Positions 44,474 through 56,491 are shown, counted from the first letter of the stretch. The stretch: DNA of 64,000 nt from Nonomuraea cavernae (GCF_014646355.1 NZ_BMNH01000014.1:1-64000); one strand, 5' to 3'. Program-made: numbers and translations. Notes: a model not told the origin generated them from the sequence alone.

Positions 44474-45265
44474 GTGACTGCGCTGACGGTCCTCGCCGAC
44501 GATCAGTTCGGGGCGCCCACGCCCGATGAGCTGTTCAATTTGCCCCCCATCATTGCCGGGGTCGACTGGTTCACCAAGCCGGTTCTGCTGGCGCTCCTCA
44601 GCACGATCCTCGTGATCGGCGTCTGCTGGGCCGCCTTCGCCAGCCCGAAGGTCGTTCCCCGGGGTGTGCAGAACGTCGTCGAATACGGCTACATGTTCGT
44701 CCGTGACCAGGTCGCCCGGCCCTTCCTGGGCAAGGACGCCGACCGGTGGATGGGCCTGCTGGTGAGCGTCTTCTTCCTGGTGCTGATCTGGAACGTCATG
44801 GGTGTCATCCCGCTCGCGCAGTTCCCGGTGGCCTCGCACATCGCCTTCCCGGCCGTGCTCGCCCTCTCGATCTACGCGCTGAAGGTCTACCTGGGTGTCA
44901 AGCACCAGGGGGCGGGCGGCTACTTCAAGAACATGATGTTCCCCCCGGGGCTGCCCAAGCCGATCTACCTGCTGCTGGCCCCGATCGAGTTCCTGTCGAA
45001 CATGATCATCGCACCGTTCACGCACGCCGTGCGACTGTTCGCCAACATGTTCGCGGGTCACATGCTCATCGCCTTCTTCAGCATGGTGGGCTTCTGGTTC
45101 CTGTTCGAGAAGCTGACCCCCCTGGGTGCCGGTGTCGGTGTCGTCGGCGTCATCATGACGATCATCCTGACCGGGTTCGAGATGTTCATCCAGTTCCTGC
45201 AGGCGTTCCTGTTCGCGATGCTGGCCGCGATGTACATCGGCGGATCGCTGCATCCCGAGCACTGA
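44474..45265 (+). CDS. atpB: ATP synthase F0 subunit a
   Basis: The 263-residue membrane subunit forms the proton half-channels against the c-ring. The essential Arg lies in HAVRLFANMFAGH (Arg187), with the Q/E-containing last helix (GFEMFIQFLQAFLFAML). The GTG at 44474 is preceded by GAAGGGAACGCC. It is the first of eight structural genes in the standard order a-c-b-delta-alpha-gamma-beta-epsilon. Confidence 0.96.
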   Translation: MTALTVLADDQFGAPTPDELFNLPPIIAGVDWFTKPVLLALLSTILVIGVCWAAFASPKVVPRGVQNVVEYGYMFVRDQVARPFLGKDADRWMGLLVSVFFLVLIWNVMGVIPLAQFPVASHIAFPAVLALSIYALKVYLGVKHQGAGGYFKNMMFPPGLPKPIYLLLAPIEFLSNMIIAPFTHAVRLFANMFAGHMLIAFFSMVGFWFLFEKLTPLGAGVGVVGVIMTIILTGFEMFIQFLQAFLFAMLAAMYIGGSLHPEH

Positions 45266-45337
45266 CAACCACAGACCGGAATAGTCCAGACCGGTGGAGA
45301 CTTCGCTTCACCGGCCGTCCAGTAAAGGAAAACAGCA

Positions 45338-45568
45338 ATGAGCGTTCTCGCTGAGGTCTCCGGCAACGTCACCGCCATCGGTTACGGTCTCGCCGCCATC
45401 GGCCCCGGCATCGGCGTCGGCATCATCTTCGGTCAGGGCGTGCAGGCCATCGCGCGTCAGCCCGAGGCTTACGGCCTGATCCGGCAGAACATGCTCCTCG
45501 GCTTCGTGCTCACCGAGGCCCTCGCCCTGATCGGTCTGGTCGCGCCGTTCATCTTCGCCAACATCTAA
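45338..45568 (+). CDS. atpE: ATP synthase F0 subunit c
   Basis: A 76-residue hairpin of two membrane helices joined by the RQPE loop. The proton-carrying Glu is residue 60 (FVLTEALALIGL). The first helix has the usual glycine ladder (IGPGIGVGIIFG). No sodium-binding Gln-Glu-Ser/Thr set is evident, so it is taken as proton-coupled. AAAGGAAAAC precedes the ATG. Confidence 0.96.
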   Translation: MSVLAEVSGNVTAIGYGLAAIGPGIGVGIIFGQGVQAIARQPEAYGLIRQNMLLGFVLTEALALIGLVAPFIFANI

Positions 45569-45603
45569 CGACCAGACGAATCCCCTGACGAAAGGCTGCA
45601 TCC

Positions 45604-46155
45604 ATGACTACGGCAGCTACGCTCCTCGCGGCGGAGGAGGGCGCCAACCCTCTCATCCCGCACGTCTACGAGCTCGTCGTCGGTATTTTCGCGTTCTTCG
45701 CGGTCGTCCTCGTCGTCGGCAAGATTCTCGTCCCGCGTATCCAGAAGACGCTGGCCGAGCGGACCGACGCCATCGAGGGTGGCATCAAGAGGGCGGAAGA
45801 GGCCCAGGCCGAGGCGCAGGCCCTGCAGCAGCAGTACCGCGACCAACTCGCCGAGGCGCGGCACGAGGCCGCGCGTCTCCGCGAGGAGGCTCGCGAGCAG
45901 GCCGCGCAGATCAAGGCGGAGCTCCGCGAGGAGGCGCAGGCCGAGGCCCGGCGCCTCGTCGAGGCCGCGCACGCGCAGATCGAGGCCGACCGTCAGCAGG
46001 CGTTCGCCCAGCTCCGCACGGAGATCGGCCGCCTGTCGACCGACCTGGCCAGCCGCATCGTCGGCGAGTCCCTTGAGGACGAGGCGAGGCAGCGCCGCAC
46101 CGTCGACCGGTTCCTCGACGAGCTCGAAGGCTCCGGCGCGCAGGCGGTGCGTTAA
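45604..46155 (+). CDS. atpF: ATP synthase F0 subunit b
   Basis: The 183-residue stator subunit has one N-terminal helix (LVVGIFAFFAVVLVVGKILV), then a long Glu/Ala/Arg coiled coil that reaches up to the delta subunit. CGAAAGG precedes the ATG. The stop TAA shares its last A with the ATG of atpH (TAATG). Confidence 0.95.
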   Translation: MTTAATLLAAEEGANPLIPHVYELVVGIFAFFAVVLVVGKILVPRIQKTLAERTDAIEGGIKRAEEAQAEAQALQQQYRDQLAEARHEAARLREEAREQAAQIKAELREEAQAEARRLVEAAHAQIEADRQQAFAQLRTEIGRLSTDLASRIVGESLEDEARQRRTVDRFLDELEGSGAQAVR

Positions 46156-46964
46156 TGAGAGGCCTGAGCAGAAGCTCGCTGGCGGAGGTCGAGGAGCGCT
46201 TCAACGCGGTCGCCGGCAGTGCCGACCTCGGCACGCTCTCCGACGAGCTGTTCGCGATCGCCGATCTGCTCGACCGTGAGCACGGCCTGCGCCGTGCGCT
46301 GTCCGACCCGGCCAGGGCCGCGGAGCAGAAGGCGCGGACCGTGCGCGCGCTGCTCGACGGCAAGGTCGGCGAGGCCGCCGTCGCCACCACTGAGGCCGCC
46401 GTGTCGGCCAGGTGGTCGCGCGCCGGTGACCTGGCCGACGTGCTGGAGCGGCTCGGAGTCGTGGCCGCGGCCGCCGAGGCCGAAGGCCAGGGCACGCTCG
46501 ACGAGGTCGAGGACGAGATTTTCCGCTTCGGCCGCGTCGTCGCCGCCAACCCCGACCTCCGTCGCGCGCTCACCGACGCGGCGGCCCCCGAGGAGGGCAA
46601 GCGGCAGCTGCTGCGCGACCTGCTCGGCGGCAAGGTCGCGCCGACCAGCCTGCGTCTCATCTCGCAGCTGGCAGTGCACCCAAGAGGACGTAGCCTGGAG
46701 ACAGGTCTGCAGGAGGTCGGCCAGTTGGTGGCGCAGCAGCGCCAGCGCCTCGTCGCGGTGGTGCGCAGTGCCGTCGACCTGACCCAGGAGCAGAAGCTAC
46801 GCCTGGCGGCGTGGCTGCGGTCCTCCTACGGTCGTGACGTGCACCTGAACGTCGAGGTGGATCCGCGAGTGCTCGGTGGTTTCTCGGTCCGCATCGGCGA
46901 CGAGATCATCGACACCACCATTGTGGGACGAATCGAAGAAGTCCGCCGCCGGTTGGCCGGCTAG
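46155..46964 (+). CDS. atpH: ATP synthase F1 subunit delta
   Basis: A 269-residue delta subunit, longer than the roughly 180 residues of E. coli because of an added N-terminal segment. This is usual in actinomycetes (mycobacteria carry a b-delta fusion instead). The C-terminal VDLTQEQKLRLAAWL ... VDPRVLGGFSVRIGDEIID is the conserved delta signature. It holds the stator stalk on F1. Confidence 0.95.
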   Translation: MRGLSRSSLAEVEERFNAVAGSADLGTLSDELFAIADLLDREHGLRRALSDPARAAEQKARTVRALLDGKVGEAAVATTEAAVSARWSRAGDLADVLERLGVVAAAAEAEGQGTLDEVEDEIFRFGRVVAANPDLRRALTDAAAPEEGKRQLLRDLLGGKVAPTSLRLISQLAVHPRGRSLETGLQEVGQLVAQQRQRLVAVVRSAVDLTQEQKLRLAAWLRSSYGRDVHLNVEVDPRVLGGFSVRIGDEIIDTTIVGRIEEVRRRLAG

Positions 46965-46987
46965 GCGAATAGGGAGACAGAGTAGAG

Positions 46988-48637
<1,650 letters not shown>

Positions 48638-48640
48638 GCC

Positions 48641-49543
48641 ATGGGTGCCCAGCTAAGGCTGCTGCGGCGGCGGATCAGGTCGGTCAAGTCGACGGCCAAG
48701 ATCACGCGCGCCCAGGAGCTCATCGCCTCCTCGCGGATCGTGAAGGCGCAGATGCGGATGCAGGCGGCGCTGCCGTACGAGCGTGAGATCACTCGCGCCG
48801 TCACCGGCGTCGTCAGCAACGCGGCCAGCGTCGACCATCCGCTGACCGTGGCGAAGGAGAACCCGAGCAAGGCGGGCGTCCTCGTCGTCACCAGCGACAG
48901 CGGTTTCTGCGGCGGCTTCAACGCCAACGTGCTGCGTGAGGCCGAGGCCCTGCGCGGGCTGCTGGAGAGCCGCGGCCTTTCCGTGGTGCCGTTCGTCACC
49001 GGGCGCAAGGGTGTCACCTGGCACTCCTTCCGCAACCGGGAGATGGGCGGGCAGTGGGTCGGGTTCTCCCGGGCGCCCTCCTACCGCAACGCCAAGGAGA
49101 TCGCCGAGACGCTGATCGAGTCGTTCAAGGACGACAACGGGATCGACGAGATTCACATCGTCTCGACCGAGTTCGTCTCGATGCTCACGCAGAACGTCGT
49201 GGTCAAGCGCATCCTGCCGCTGGAGGTCGAGGAGACCGAGGCGTCCGAGACCGACGCGATCCCGCCGTACTTCGAGTTCGAGCCGACCGCGGCGGACGTG
49301 CTGGAGTCGCTGCTGCCGCGTTACGTGGAGTCCCGCATCTTCACGGCACTGCTCGAGTCGGCGGCTTCCGAGGAGGCCGCCCGCCGTCGCGCGATGAAGT
49401 CCGCCACGGACAACGCCAACGAGCTGATCCGCGTGTTCACCATGCAGATGAACCAGGCTCGCCAGGCCGAGATCACCCAGGAAATCAGCGAGATCGTCGG
49501 TGGGGCCAGCGCGCTCGCTGACGCCGCAGCGGGGAAAGAGTGA
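48641..49543 (+). CDS. atpG: ATP synthase F1 subunit gamma
   Basis: The 300-residue rotor shaft starts MGAQLRLLRRRIRSVKSTAKIT and ends MKSATDNANELIRVFTMQMNQARQAEITQEI, the two coiled helices of gamma. The central Rossmann-like part contains TSDSGFCGGFNANV. It begins three bases after the atpA stop. Confidence 0.96.
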   Translation: MGAQLRLLRRRIRSVKSTAKITRAQELIASSRIVKAQMRMQAALPYEREITRAVTGVVSNAASVDHPLTVAKENPSKAGVLVVTSDSGFCGGFNANVLREAEALRGLLESRGLSVVPFVTGRKGVTWHSFRNREMGGQWVGFSRAPSYRNAKEIAETLIESFKDDNGIDEIHIVSTEFVSMLTQNVVVKRILPLEVEETEASETDAIPPYFEFEPTAADVLESLLPRYVESRIFTALLESAASEEAARRRAMKSATDNANELIRVFTMQMNQARQAEITQEISEIVGGASALADAAAGKE

Positions 49544-49544
49544 A

Positions 49545-50993
<1,449 letters not shown>

Positions 50994-51085
50994 ATCGCCC
51001 AGCCAGAGGGCGTCGCGAGCCCGGAGCTACGGTGGTGGTGCGGCCATGGTCGCGCCACCACCTGATCGGAAAGGAACCTACACAA

Positions 51086-51487
51086 GTGGCGAAGCTACGC
51101 GTAGGGGTTGTCTCACCCGAGCGTGAGATCTGGTCGGGCGAGGCCGACATGGTGATTGCCAAGACCGTGGACGGCGAGATCGGTATTATGCCGCAACACG
51201 CACCCGTGCTCGGCGTCCTGGTCGAGGGCGGCGTGCTGCGTGTGAAGCGGGAGGGCGAGGGCGATCTGGTCGCGGCCGTGCACGGGGGGTTCATCTCCGT
51301 GGCCGATGACGAGGTGTCCGTGCTCGCCGAGGTGGCCGAGCTCGGTTCCGAGGTCGATGTCGCCGCTGCCCGTGACGCTCTCGACCGGGCCCAGGCCTCG
51401 ATCGAGGCCAACCAGGAGGACGCCGACGCGGCGATCGAGGCCAAGCGGGCGAAGGCCCGGTTGCGCGCGGCGGGCGAAGAGGTCTGA
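51086..51487 (+). CDS. atpC: ATP synthase F1 subunit epsilon
   Basis: The 133-residue subunit has the N-terminal beta barrel (KLRVGVVSPEREIWSGEADMV ... GEIGIMPQHAPVLG) and two C-terminal helices that can inhibit hydrolysis. The GTG at 51086 follows AAAGGAAC. It closes the atp operon after a 92-base gap, and the DUF2550 gene follows. Confidence 0.95.
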   Translation: MAKLRVGVVSPEREIWSGEADMVIAKTVDGEIGIMPQHAPVLGVLVEGGVLRVKREGEGDLVAAVHGGFISVADDEVSVLAEVAELGSEVDVAAARDALDRAQASIEANQEDADAAIEAKRAKARLRAAGEEV

Positions 51488-51512
51488 TTTTCATCGAGCC
51501 TAGGGGGCGGCT

Positions 51513-51893
51513 TTGGTAGCGACGGTTCTGATCTGTGTGCTGCTGGCCGCCGTCCTGGTGGCCCTTCGGGGTCTGACGCTGGCCCGTTCGCGGGGCAGTG
51601 TGCCGTGTCGCCTGCAAAAGGCCGGCAACGGCTGGCGGAGCGGGGTAGCCCGCTATGCCGACGGGGAGCTCCATTGGATTCCCCTCATGGGTCTGCGACT
51701 GAGGCCGCGCCACGCTATCGCGAGGCGCGGCCTCGTCGTTTCGGGCCGGCGCGTGCTGGACAACGGCCTCTACGCGATCGACTGCGGCGGCACGACGCGC
51801 GGCATCTCCCTCGCCATGAGCGCCGACGCCCTGACGGGCTTCCTGGCCTGGCTTGAGTCCGCTCCTCCGAGCGCCTACCTCGACGTCGCCTGA
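51513..51893 (+). CDS. DUF2550 family membrane-anchored protein
   Basis: A 126-residue protein with one N-terminal helix and a small beta-rich domain (GNGWRSGVARYADGELHWIPLMGLRLRPRHAIARRGLVVSGRR), which I recognise as the DUF2550 family that regularly follows atpC in actinomycetes. The TTG at 51513 is preceded by GGGGGCGG. Function unknown. It ends 19 bases from the convergent adenosyltransferase gene. Confidence 0.82.
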   Translation: MVATVLICVLLAAVLVALRGLTLARSRGSVPCRLQKAGNGWRSGVARYADGELHWIPLMGLRLRPRHAIARRGLVVSGRRVLDNGLYAIDCGGTTRGISLAMSADALTGFLAWLESAPPSAYLDVA

Positions 51894-51912
51894 GCCGCCC
51901 CTCAGCGGTCGT

Positions 51913-52503
51913 TCAGCGGGTGCCGCCGGGCTTCCAGAGGATCTCGTCGCCGCCGTGTGCCACCCGGCAGAGGATGAAGAGCAGGTCTGACAGGCGGTTG
52001 AGATAGGTGGCCGTCAGCGGGTTCATGTCGTCGTGCGCCTGCAGGGCCGCCCAGGTCGTGCGTTCGGCGCGGCGGACCGTGACCCTGGCCAGGTGCAGCG
52101 CGGCCGTCGCGGGATCGCCGCCGGGCAGGATGAAGCTGCGCAGCGGCTTGAGCGGCTCGTTGAAGCGGTCGCACTGGGCTTCGAGCCACTCGACGTAGGA
52201 CGGTTCCACGCGCAGGGGCGGGAACTCCGGCTCGGCCACCACCGGTGTCGCCAGGTCGGCGCCCAGGTCGAACAGCTCGTTCTGGACGCGTATGAGCACG
52301 GCGACGAGGTCGGCGGGGAGCGTGCCGTGGGACAGGGCGATGCCGAGGTGGGCGTTGGCCTCCTCGACGTCGGCGTAGGCGGCCAGCCGCGGGTCGGTCT
52401 TGGAGGTGCGGCTCAGGTCGCTCAGCGCGGTGGTGCCGTCGTCGCCGGTGCGGGTGTAGATCCGGGAGAGCACAACCGGCTTGTCCTTGTCTGAGCGCGT
52501 CAT
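51913..52503 (-). CDS. Cob(I)alamin adenosyltransferase, PduO type
   Basis: The 196-residue enzyme transfers adenosyl from ATP to cob(I)alamin to give coenzyme B12. The N-terminal IYTRTGDDGTTALSDLSR binds ATP, and the helix motif VTVRRAERTTW with LNRLSDLLFILCR completes the trimer active site. The ATG at 52503 is chosen because a TACGCT element ends exactly 6 bases before it, suggesting a leaderless mRNA. The frame is open further upstream. It occurs near the atp operon in mycobacteria too. Confidence 0.93.
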   Translation of the reverse strand: MTRSDKDKPVVLSRIYTRTGDDGTTALSDLSRTSKTDPRLAAYADVEEANAHLGIALSHGTLPADLVAVLIRVQNELFDLGADLATPVVAEPEFPPLRVEPSYVEWLEAQCDRFNEPLKPLRSFILPGGDPATAALHLARVTVRRAERTTWAALQAHDDMNPLTATYLNRLSDLLFILCRVAHGGDEILWKPGGTR

Positions 52504-52509
52504 GGAGCC

Positions 52510-52529
52510 AGCGTAATGACAAATGTCAT
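52510..52529 (-). promoter_or_regulatory. Leaderless promoter and palindrome of the adenosyltransferase gene
   Basis: On the minus strand TACGCT (52515-52510) is a -10 element six bases before the ATG. Directly adjoining it lies a 14-bp perfect palindrome, ATGACA-AA-TGTCAT (52516-52529), a likely repressor site. The divergent ABC operon starts about 100 bp away. Confidence 0.5.
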
Positions 52530-52631
52530 CCGAAGCGGACGCGGGATGCACCTCTGGATCGTGACTTCTCCGACTACCTGGACGAATGCCGTACAGGCCA
52601 CGATGTTATTCATGATGAAGGAGATGACCTG

Positions 52632-53528
52632 ATGTTGGAGATCAGCGAACTGCGTAAGCGCTTCGCGGGCGGGCCTGACGCGCCCGAGGGCAAGGTGGCG
52701 CTGGACGGGATCGGGTTCGCGGTACGGCCGGGTGAGATGTTCGGCTTCGTGGGCGCGAACGGCGCCGGCAAGACCACGACGATGCGCATCGTGATGGGTG
52801 TCCTGCGGGCCGACTCCGGCTCGGTGAGCTGGCAGGGCAGGCCGCTGACGTACGCCGACCGGCGCGGGTTCGGGTACATGCCGGAGGAGCGTGGGCTCTA
52901 CCAGAAGATGCGGGTGGCCGAGCAGATCGAGTACTTCGGCCGGCTGCGCGGGATGAGCCCGGCGGCGGCGGGCAAGGCCACCGGTGACCTGATCGAGCGG
53001 CTCGGGCTGGGCGAGCGCAAGGGAGACGCGGTCGAGTCGCTGTCCCTGGGCAACCAGCAGCGGGTGCAGCTCGCGGTGGCGCTGGTGCACGACCCCGAGG
53101 TGCTCGTGCTGGACGAGCCGTTCTCCGGACTGGACCCGCTGGCGGTCGACACCCTGGCCACGGCGTTGCAGGAGCGGTGCAGGGGCGGCGTACCGGTGAT
53201 CTTCTCCAGCCATCAGCTGGACCTGGTCGAGCGGCTGTGCGACTCGGTCGGCATCGTCTCCGCCGGCCGGATGGTGGCCACCGGGACGGTCGAGGAGCTG
53301 CGGGCCGCCGAAGGCGGCACCCTTCGCGTGGTGGTGCGCGATCCCGAGCCCGGCTGGGCCGACGGCCTGCCGGGAGAGGTGACCGTCAACGGCGACCGGC
53401 ACGTGCTGCGCGCACAGGACGGCGACGGCCAGGAGATCCTGCGCCGCGCCGCGAAGGCCGGCCACGTCGAGCACTTCGGCATGGAGCAGCCGTCCCTGAC
53501 CCAGATCTTCAAGGAGGCCGTGGCGTGA
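52632..53528 (+). CDS. ABC transporter ATPase (NatA-like)
   Basis: The 298-residue ATPase has Walker A GANGAGKTT, a signature LSLGNQQRV (Gly-Asn replacing the more common Gly-Gly), Walker B VLVLDEP and the His switch SSHQLDLVE. The C-terminal 80 residues form the extra domain seen in NatA/CcmA-type exporters. AAGGAG precedes the ATG at 52632, and an 11-bp palindrome TTCATGATGAA (52609-52619) overlaps the SD. The permease gene is coupled by a GTGA overlap. Sodium export or drug efflux is possible; the substrate is not known. Confidence 0.93.
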   Translation: MLEISELRKRFAGGPDAPEGKVALDGIGFAVRPGEMFGFVGANGAGKTTTMRIVMGVLRADSGSVSWQGRPLTYADRRGFGYMPEERGLYQKMRVAEQIEYFGRLRGMSPAAAGKATGDLIERLGLGERKGDAVESLSLGNQQRVQLAVALVHDPEVLVLDEPFSGLDPLAVDTLATALQERCRGGVPVIFSSHQLDLVERLCDSVGIVSAGRMVATGTVEELRAAEGGTLRVVVRDPEPGWADGLPGEVTVNGDRHVLRAQDGDGQEILRRAAKAGHVEHFGMEQPSLTQIFKEAVA

Positions 53529-54634
53529 ACGGGTTGTTGCTGGTGGCGCGACGGGAGATCGCCACACATATCCGGACCAAGGCGTTCGTCATCAGCCTGC
53601 TCATCACGGCGGCGCTGGTGGGCGCCGCCGCGTTCGCGCCGAAGGTCTTCGGCGGCCCCGACACCTACACGCTGGGGACCGTCAACTCCCAGCAGCTGCC
53701 GCTGCAGGCGGTCGCGCCGGACGCGGAGATCGAATGGCGGGCGTTCCCCGACGAGGCGGCCGCCAAGCGAGCGGTGCTGGACGGCGACGTGGACGCGGTG
53801 CTCGTCGACGGCGTCAAGGTGATCAGCGACGGCGAGATCGACTCGGAGCTCGGCATCCTGCTGCAGAGCACGAACAGGGAGATGAAGCTCGGCGCCGCGG
53901 GCGTGAACATCCCGCCGCTGCGGATGGAGTCGGTGGGCGCCGACACCCGCTACCAGGCGGCGCGCACCGGGATCGCCGTGGTGCTGGTCCTCGTGCTCTT
54001 CATGCTCGTCATCGGCCAGACGATGACGGTGGCCATGGGCGTGGTGGAGGAGAAGGGCAGCCGGATCGTGGAGATCCTGCTCACCTCGATCCGGCCGTGG
54101 CAGCTGCTCGGTGGCAAGATCCTCGGCCTGGGCGCGCTCGGGATGATCAACCTGGTCACGATCCTCGGAGTGGGGGTCGCCGCCGCCCTGGCCTCAGGTC
54201 TCGCGATGGACTTCCCACCGGGGATGCCGGGCATCGTGGCGGGGGTGCTGATCTGGTTCGTGCTGGGCTACGCCTTCTTCGCGACGCTGGCGGCCGCGCT
54301 GGGCTCGCTGGTCTCGCGCCAGGAGGAGGTCGGCAACGTGATGTCTCCGCTGACGATGCTGATCATGGCGGCCTACTTCGTCGCCTTCTACGCCACCGCG
54401 GAGCCGACCAGCTCGGTGGCCAGCGTCATGGCGTTGATCCCGCCGTTCTCCTCGATGGTGATGCCGGTGCGGATGGCCGCCACCGAGGTGCCGATCTGGC
54501 AGGTCGGGCTGTCCATGGCGCTCATGGTGCTGGCCGTGCTGGTCGTGCTCTCCTTCGCCGCGAAGGTCTACGAGCGGGCGGTGCTGCGCACCGGCGCCAG
54601 GGTCAGGCTCGGCGAGGTCCTGCGCGGCAAGTAG
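53525..54634 (+). CDS. ABC-2 type exporter permease (NatB-like)
   Basis: The 369-residue membrane protein has an N-terminal helix (residues about 15-35), an extracytoplasmic domain (35-145), then about five helices with the VVEEKGSRIVEILLTSIRPWQLLGGK motif between the second and third. This is the layout of NatB-type ABC-2 permeases. The GTG at 53525 overlaps the ATPase stop. The histidine kinase gene follows after 69 bases and may share the transcript. Confidence 0.92.
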   Translation: MNGLLLVARREIATHIRTKAFVISLLITAALVGAAAFAPKVFGGPDTYTLGTVNSQQLPLQAVAPDAEIEWRAFPDEAAAKRAVLDGDVDAVLVDGVKVISDGEIDSELGILLQSTNREMKLGAAGVNIPPLRMESVGADTRYQAARTGIAVVLVLVLFMLVIGQTMTVAMGVVEEKGSRIVEILLTSIRPWQLLGGKILGLGALGMINLVTILGVGVAAALASGLAMDFPPGMPGIVAGVLIWFVLGYAFFATLAAALGSLVSRQEEVGNVMSPLTMLIMAAYFVAFYATAEPTSSVASVMALIPPFSSMVMPVRMAATEVPIWQVGLSMALMVLAVLVVLSFAAKVYERAVLRTGARVRLGEVLRGK

Positions 54635-54703
54635 CGCGTCGTGGCGCGGACGTACGTGAAGTAGACGCACGCGATCTCGGCGGGCTGGACGGAAGCGGTG
54701 GGG

Positions 54704-55873
54704 ATGGACGCGATCAAGCGGGCGCGCCTGCTCAGCAAGTGGGTGCTGCTTTTGTTTCTGGTGATGATGTGGTTCTGCCTCGCTCTGGTGATGTTCGCCG
54801 AGGTCGCCATGGGCACGGCGCAGTGGTTGCGCGTCGGGCCCGCCTTGGTCGCCACCGTCTGCTTCTCCCGGCTCTACCTGCGCATCGTGGACGCCTTGCT
54901 CGACTCCAGGTACGCCTCCAGGCAGATCATGGTGGCCGGGGCGCTGGCCCTGTTCGCGCTGGTCATGGGCGGGGCCGATCCGTTCGGCTGGGGCTTGCCG
55001 CTGATGGTCTGGCTGTCGGTCGCGACCGTGGGGATCAGTGGCCGGCGGGCCGTCGCGCTGTCGGCGGCGACGTTCGCCGTGGCGGTCCTGGTAGGTGTGG
55101 TGAGCGTCGTGGCCGGCTGGAACCTGACGGCTCTGGAGACCGGTGATGCGGGCGCGAGCATCACCGGCATTGTCATCGGCTACGCGCTGATGGCCGTGAG
55201 CTTTCCGGCCTCCAACCGGCTGTGGATCTGGATCTATGAGCTGGCCAGGCAGGCCCACGAGGGCCGGGAGGCGCACGCCCGGCTGGCGGTGGCCGAGGAA
55301 CGGCTGCGCTTCGCCCGGGACCTGCACGATCTCGTCGGACACCAGTTGTCCCTCATCGCGGTCAAGTCCGGGCTGGCCGTGCGCCTGTCCGGCGCCGAGG
55401 AAAGCCCTGCCAGGACCGAGATGACCGAGGTCCACACGCTGACCAGGAAGGCGCTGCGCGAGCTGAGGCAGGCGGTGCGCGGCTACCGCGAACTCGACCT
55501 GCCCGCCGAGTTGGAGAGCGTGAAGAGCGTGCTGGAGGCGGCGGGTGTCCGCTGCGAGCTTCACCTGCCCTATCGCGAGCTGCCCGACGGTGTGGCCCCG
55601 GTGTTCGCCTACGCCGTGCGTGAGGCGGTGACGAATGTCCTGAAGCACAGCTCGGCCACCTTCTGTGACATCACGCTGAGTTTCACCGCTGAGCGGGCGG
55701 AGCTCCGGGTGCGCAACGACGGAGTGGTCCGGCAGCACGTCGCCGACCTGGGCAGCGGGCTGAGCGGCATGGGTGAGCGCATCGCCGCCGTGGGCGGGGA
55801 ACTGACCGCCCGTCCGACGGGCGACGGGGAGTTCACCTTGACCGCGGTCGTGTCGCTCCCGATTCGTGGGTAG
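54704..55873 (+). CDS. Sensor histidine kinase (HisKA_3 class), no adjacent response regulator
   Basis: The 389-residue kinase has about six N-terminal helices in three pairs, then the dimerisation box RFARDLHDLVGHQLSLIAVK with the phosphorylated His in DLHD, and an HATPase_c domain with the N box EAVTNVLKHS and the G box GSGLSGMGERIAAVGGEL. This is the NarL-type (DesK-like) two-component class. Normally a LuxR-type response regulator gene adjoins; none is present within this window. GTG 54698 is an alternative start. It may sense membrane stress linked to the NatAB exporter. Confidence 0.9.
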   Translation: MDAIKRARLLSKWVLLLFLVMMWFCLALVMFAEVAMGTAQWLRVGPALVATVCFSRLYLRIVDALLDSRYASRQIMVAGALALFALVMGGADPFGWGLPLMVWLSVATVGISGRRAVALSAATFAVAVLVGVVSVVAGWNLTALETGDAGASITGIVIGYALMAVSFPASNRLWIWIYELARQAHEGREAHARLAVAEERLRFARDLHDLVGHQLSLIAVKSGLAVRLSGAEESPARTEMTEVHTLTRKALRELRQAVRGYRELDLPAELESVKSVLEAAGVRCELHLPYRELPDGVAPVFAYAVREAVTNVLKHSSATFCDITLSFTAERAELRVRNDGVVRQHVADLGSGLSGMGERIAAVGGELTARPTGDGEFTLTAVVSLPIRG

Positions 55874-55879
55874 GGGGCA

Positions 55880-55907
55880 GGTGTCGGAGACGACCCTTGC
55901 CGACACC
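55880..55907 (+). terminator. Terminator after the histidine kinase
   Basis: GGTGTCGG/CCGACACC (55880-55887 with 55900-55907) with a 12-base loop, followed by a second small hairpin CCCTG-TGA-CAGGG (55906-55918). Confidence 0.6.
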
Positions 55908-55966
55908 CTGTGACAGGGTATGGCTACGCCGCGTGAACCGACGCGCGGTGTGACTGAGGAGGTGGC

Positions 55967-56284
55967 ATGCGGGTCCGGGGTAATCCGAAGGCCCAGGTGG
56001 TGCGGATCGGTGCTCGGCTCGACGCCGGTACGTCCGCCGGCGTGCGGTCCCACCTGCACGACGCGGTCGACCGCGGCGAGGGCGACCTGATCCTCGACGT
56101 CTCCGAGCTGGAGATGATCGATGCCACCGGGCTGGGGGTTCTCGTAGGCACGCATCGGCGCGCGCTCAGCGTGCAACGCCGTCTCGTACTTCGGGGAGTG
56201 CCCCCGCGGATCATGCGGATCCTCGCGGTGACCCGGCTGAATCGGGTCCTTCGCGTCGAGGTGCCCGCGGCCGCGGTGGCCTGA
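55967..56284 (+). CDS. Anti-sigma factor antagonist (STAS domain)
   Basis: The 105-residue STAS protein has the phosphorylation loop LEMIDATGLGVLVG. The usual phosphoacceptor Ser of this loop is Thr here (DATG), which still allows phosphorylation. Such proteins bind an anti-sigma kinase and free a sigma factor, as in the SpoIIAA/BldG systems. GAGGAGG precedes the ATG. No anti-sigma kinase or sigma gene lies nearby. Confidence 0.88.
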   Translation: MRVRGNPKAQVVRIGARLDAGTSAGVRSHLHDAVDRGEGDLILDVSELEMIDATGLGVLVGTHRRALSVQRRLVLRGVPPRIMRILAVTRLNRVLRVEVPAAAVA

Positions 56285-56293
56285 CGGGGTGGC

Positions 56294-56361
56294 GGCGGGC
56301 CGCGGAGCCCGCCGGAGACCGCGCCATATCGGAGCGGGCAACGATCAGCCGTTGCCCGCTC
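56294..56361 (+). terminator. Two hairpins after the STAS gene
   Basis: GGCGGGC/GCCCGCC (56294-56300 with 56307-56313) and a 12-bp perfect stem (56332-56343 with 56350-56361) form a tandem terminator downstream of 56284. Confidence 0.75.
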
Positions 56362-56459
56362 TCGTATGTCCGGGGTGGTCAATGTCTTTTCCCGAACGTG
56401 ATTCGATGGGGCGGGAACGGAAGCCGTTAACACGCACTTCCATCGGCGATAGTGGTAAA

Positions 56460-56491
56460 AATCCGCCCGATATGTGAATAACGGGCGGATT
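56460..56491 (-). terminator. Intrinsic terminator of the tetR operon
   Basis: A 10-bp stem (56460-56469 with 56482-56491), loop of 12. On the minus strand it is followed by TTTTT overlapping the stem end, a true U-tract terminator 46 bases after the tetR stop. Confidence 0.8.
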
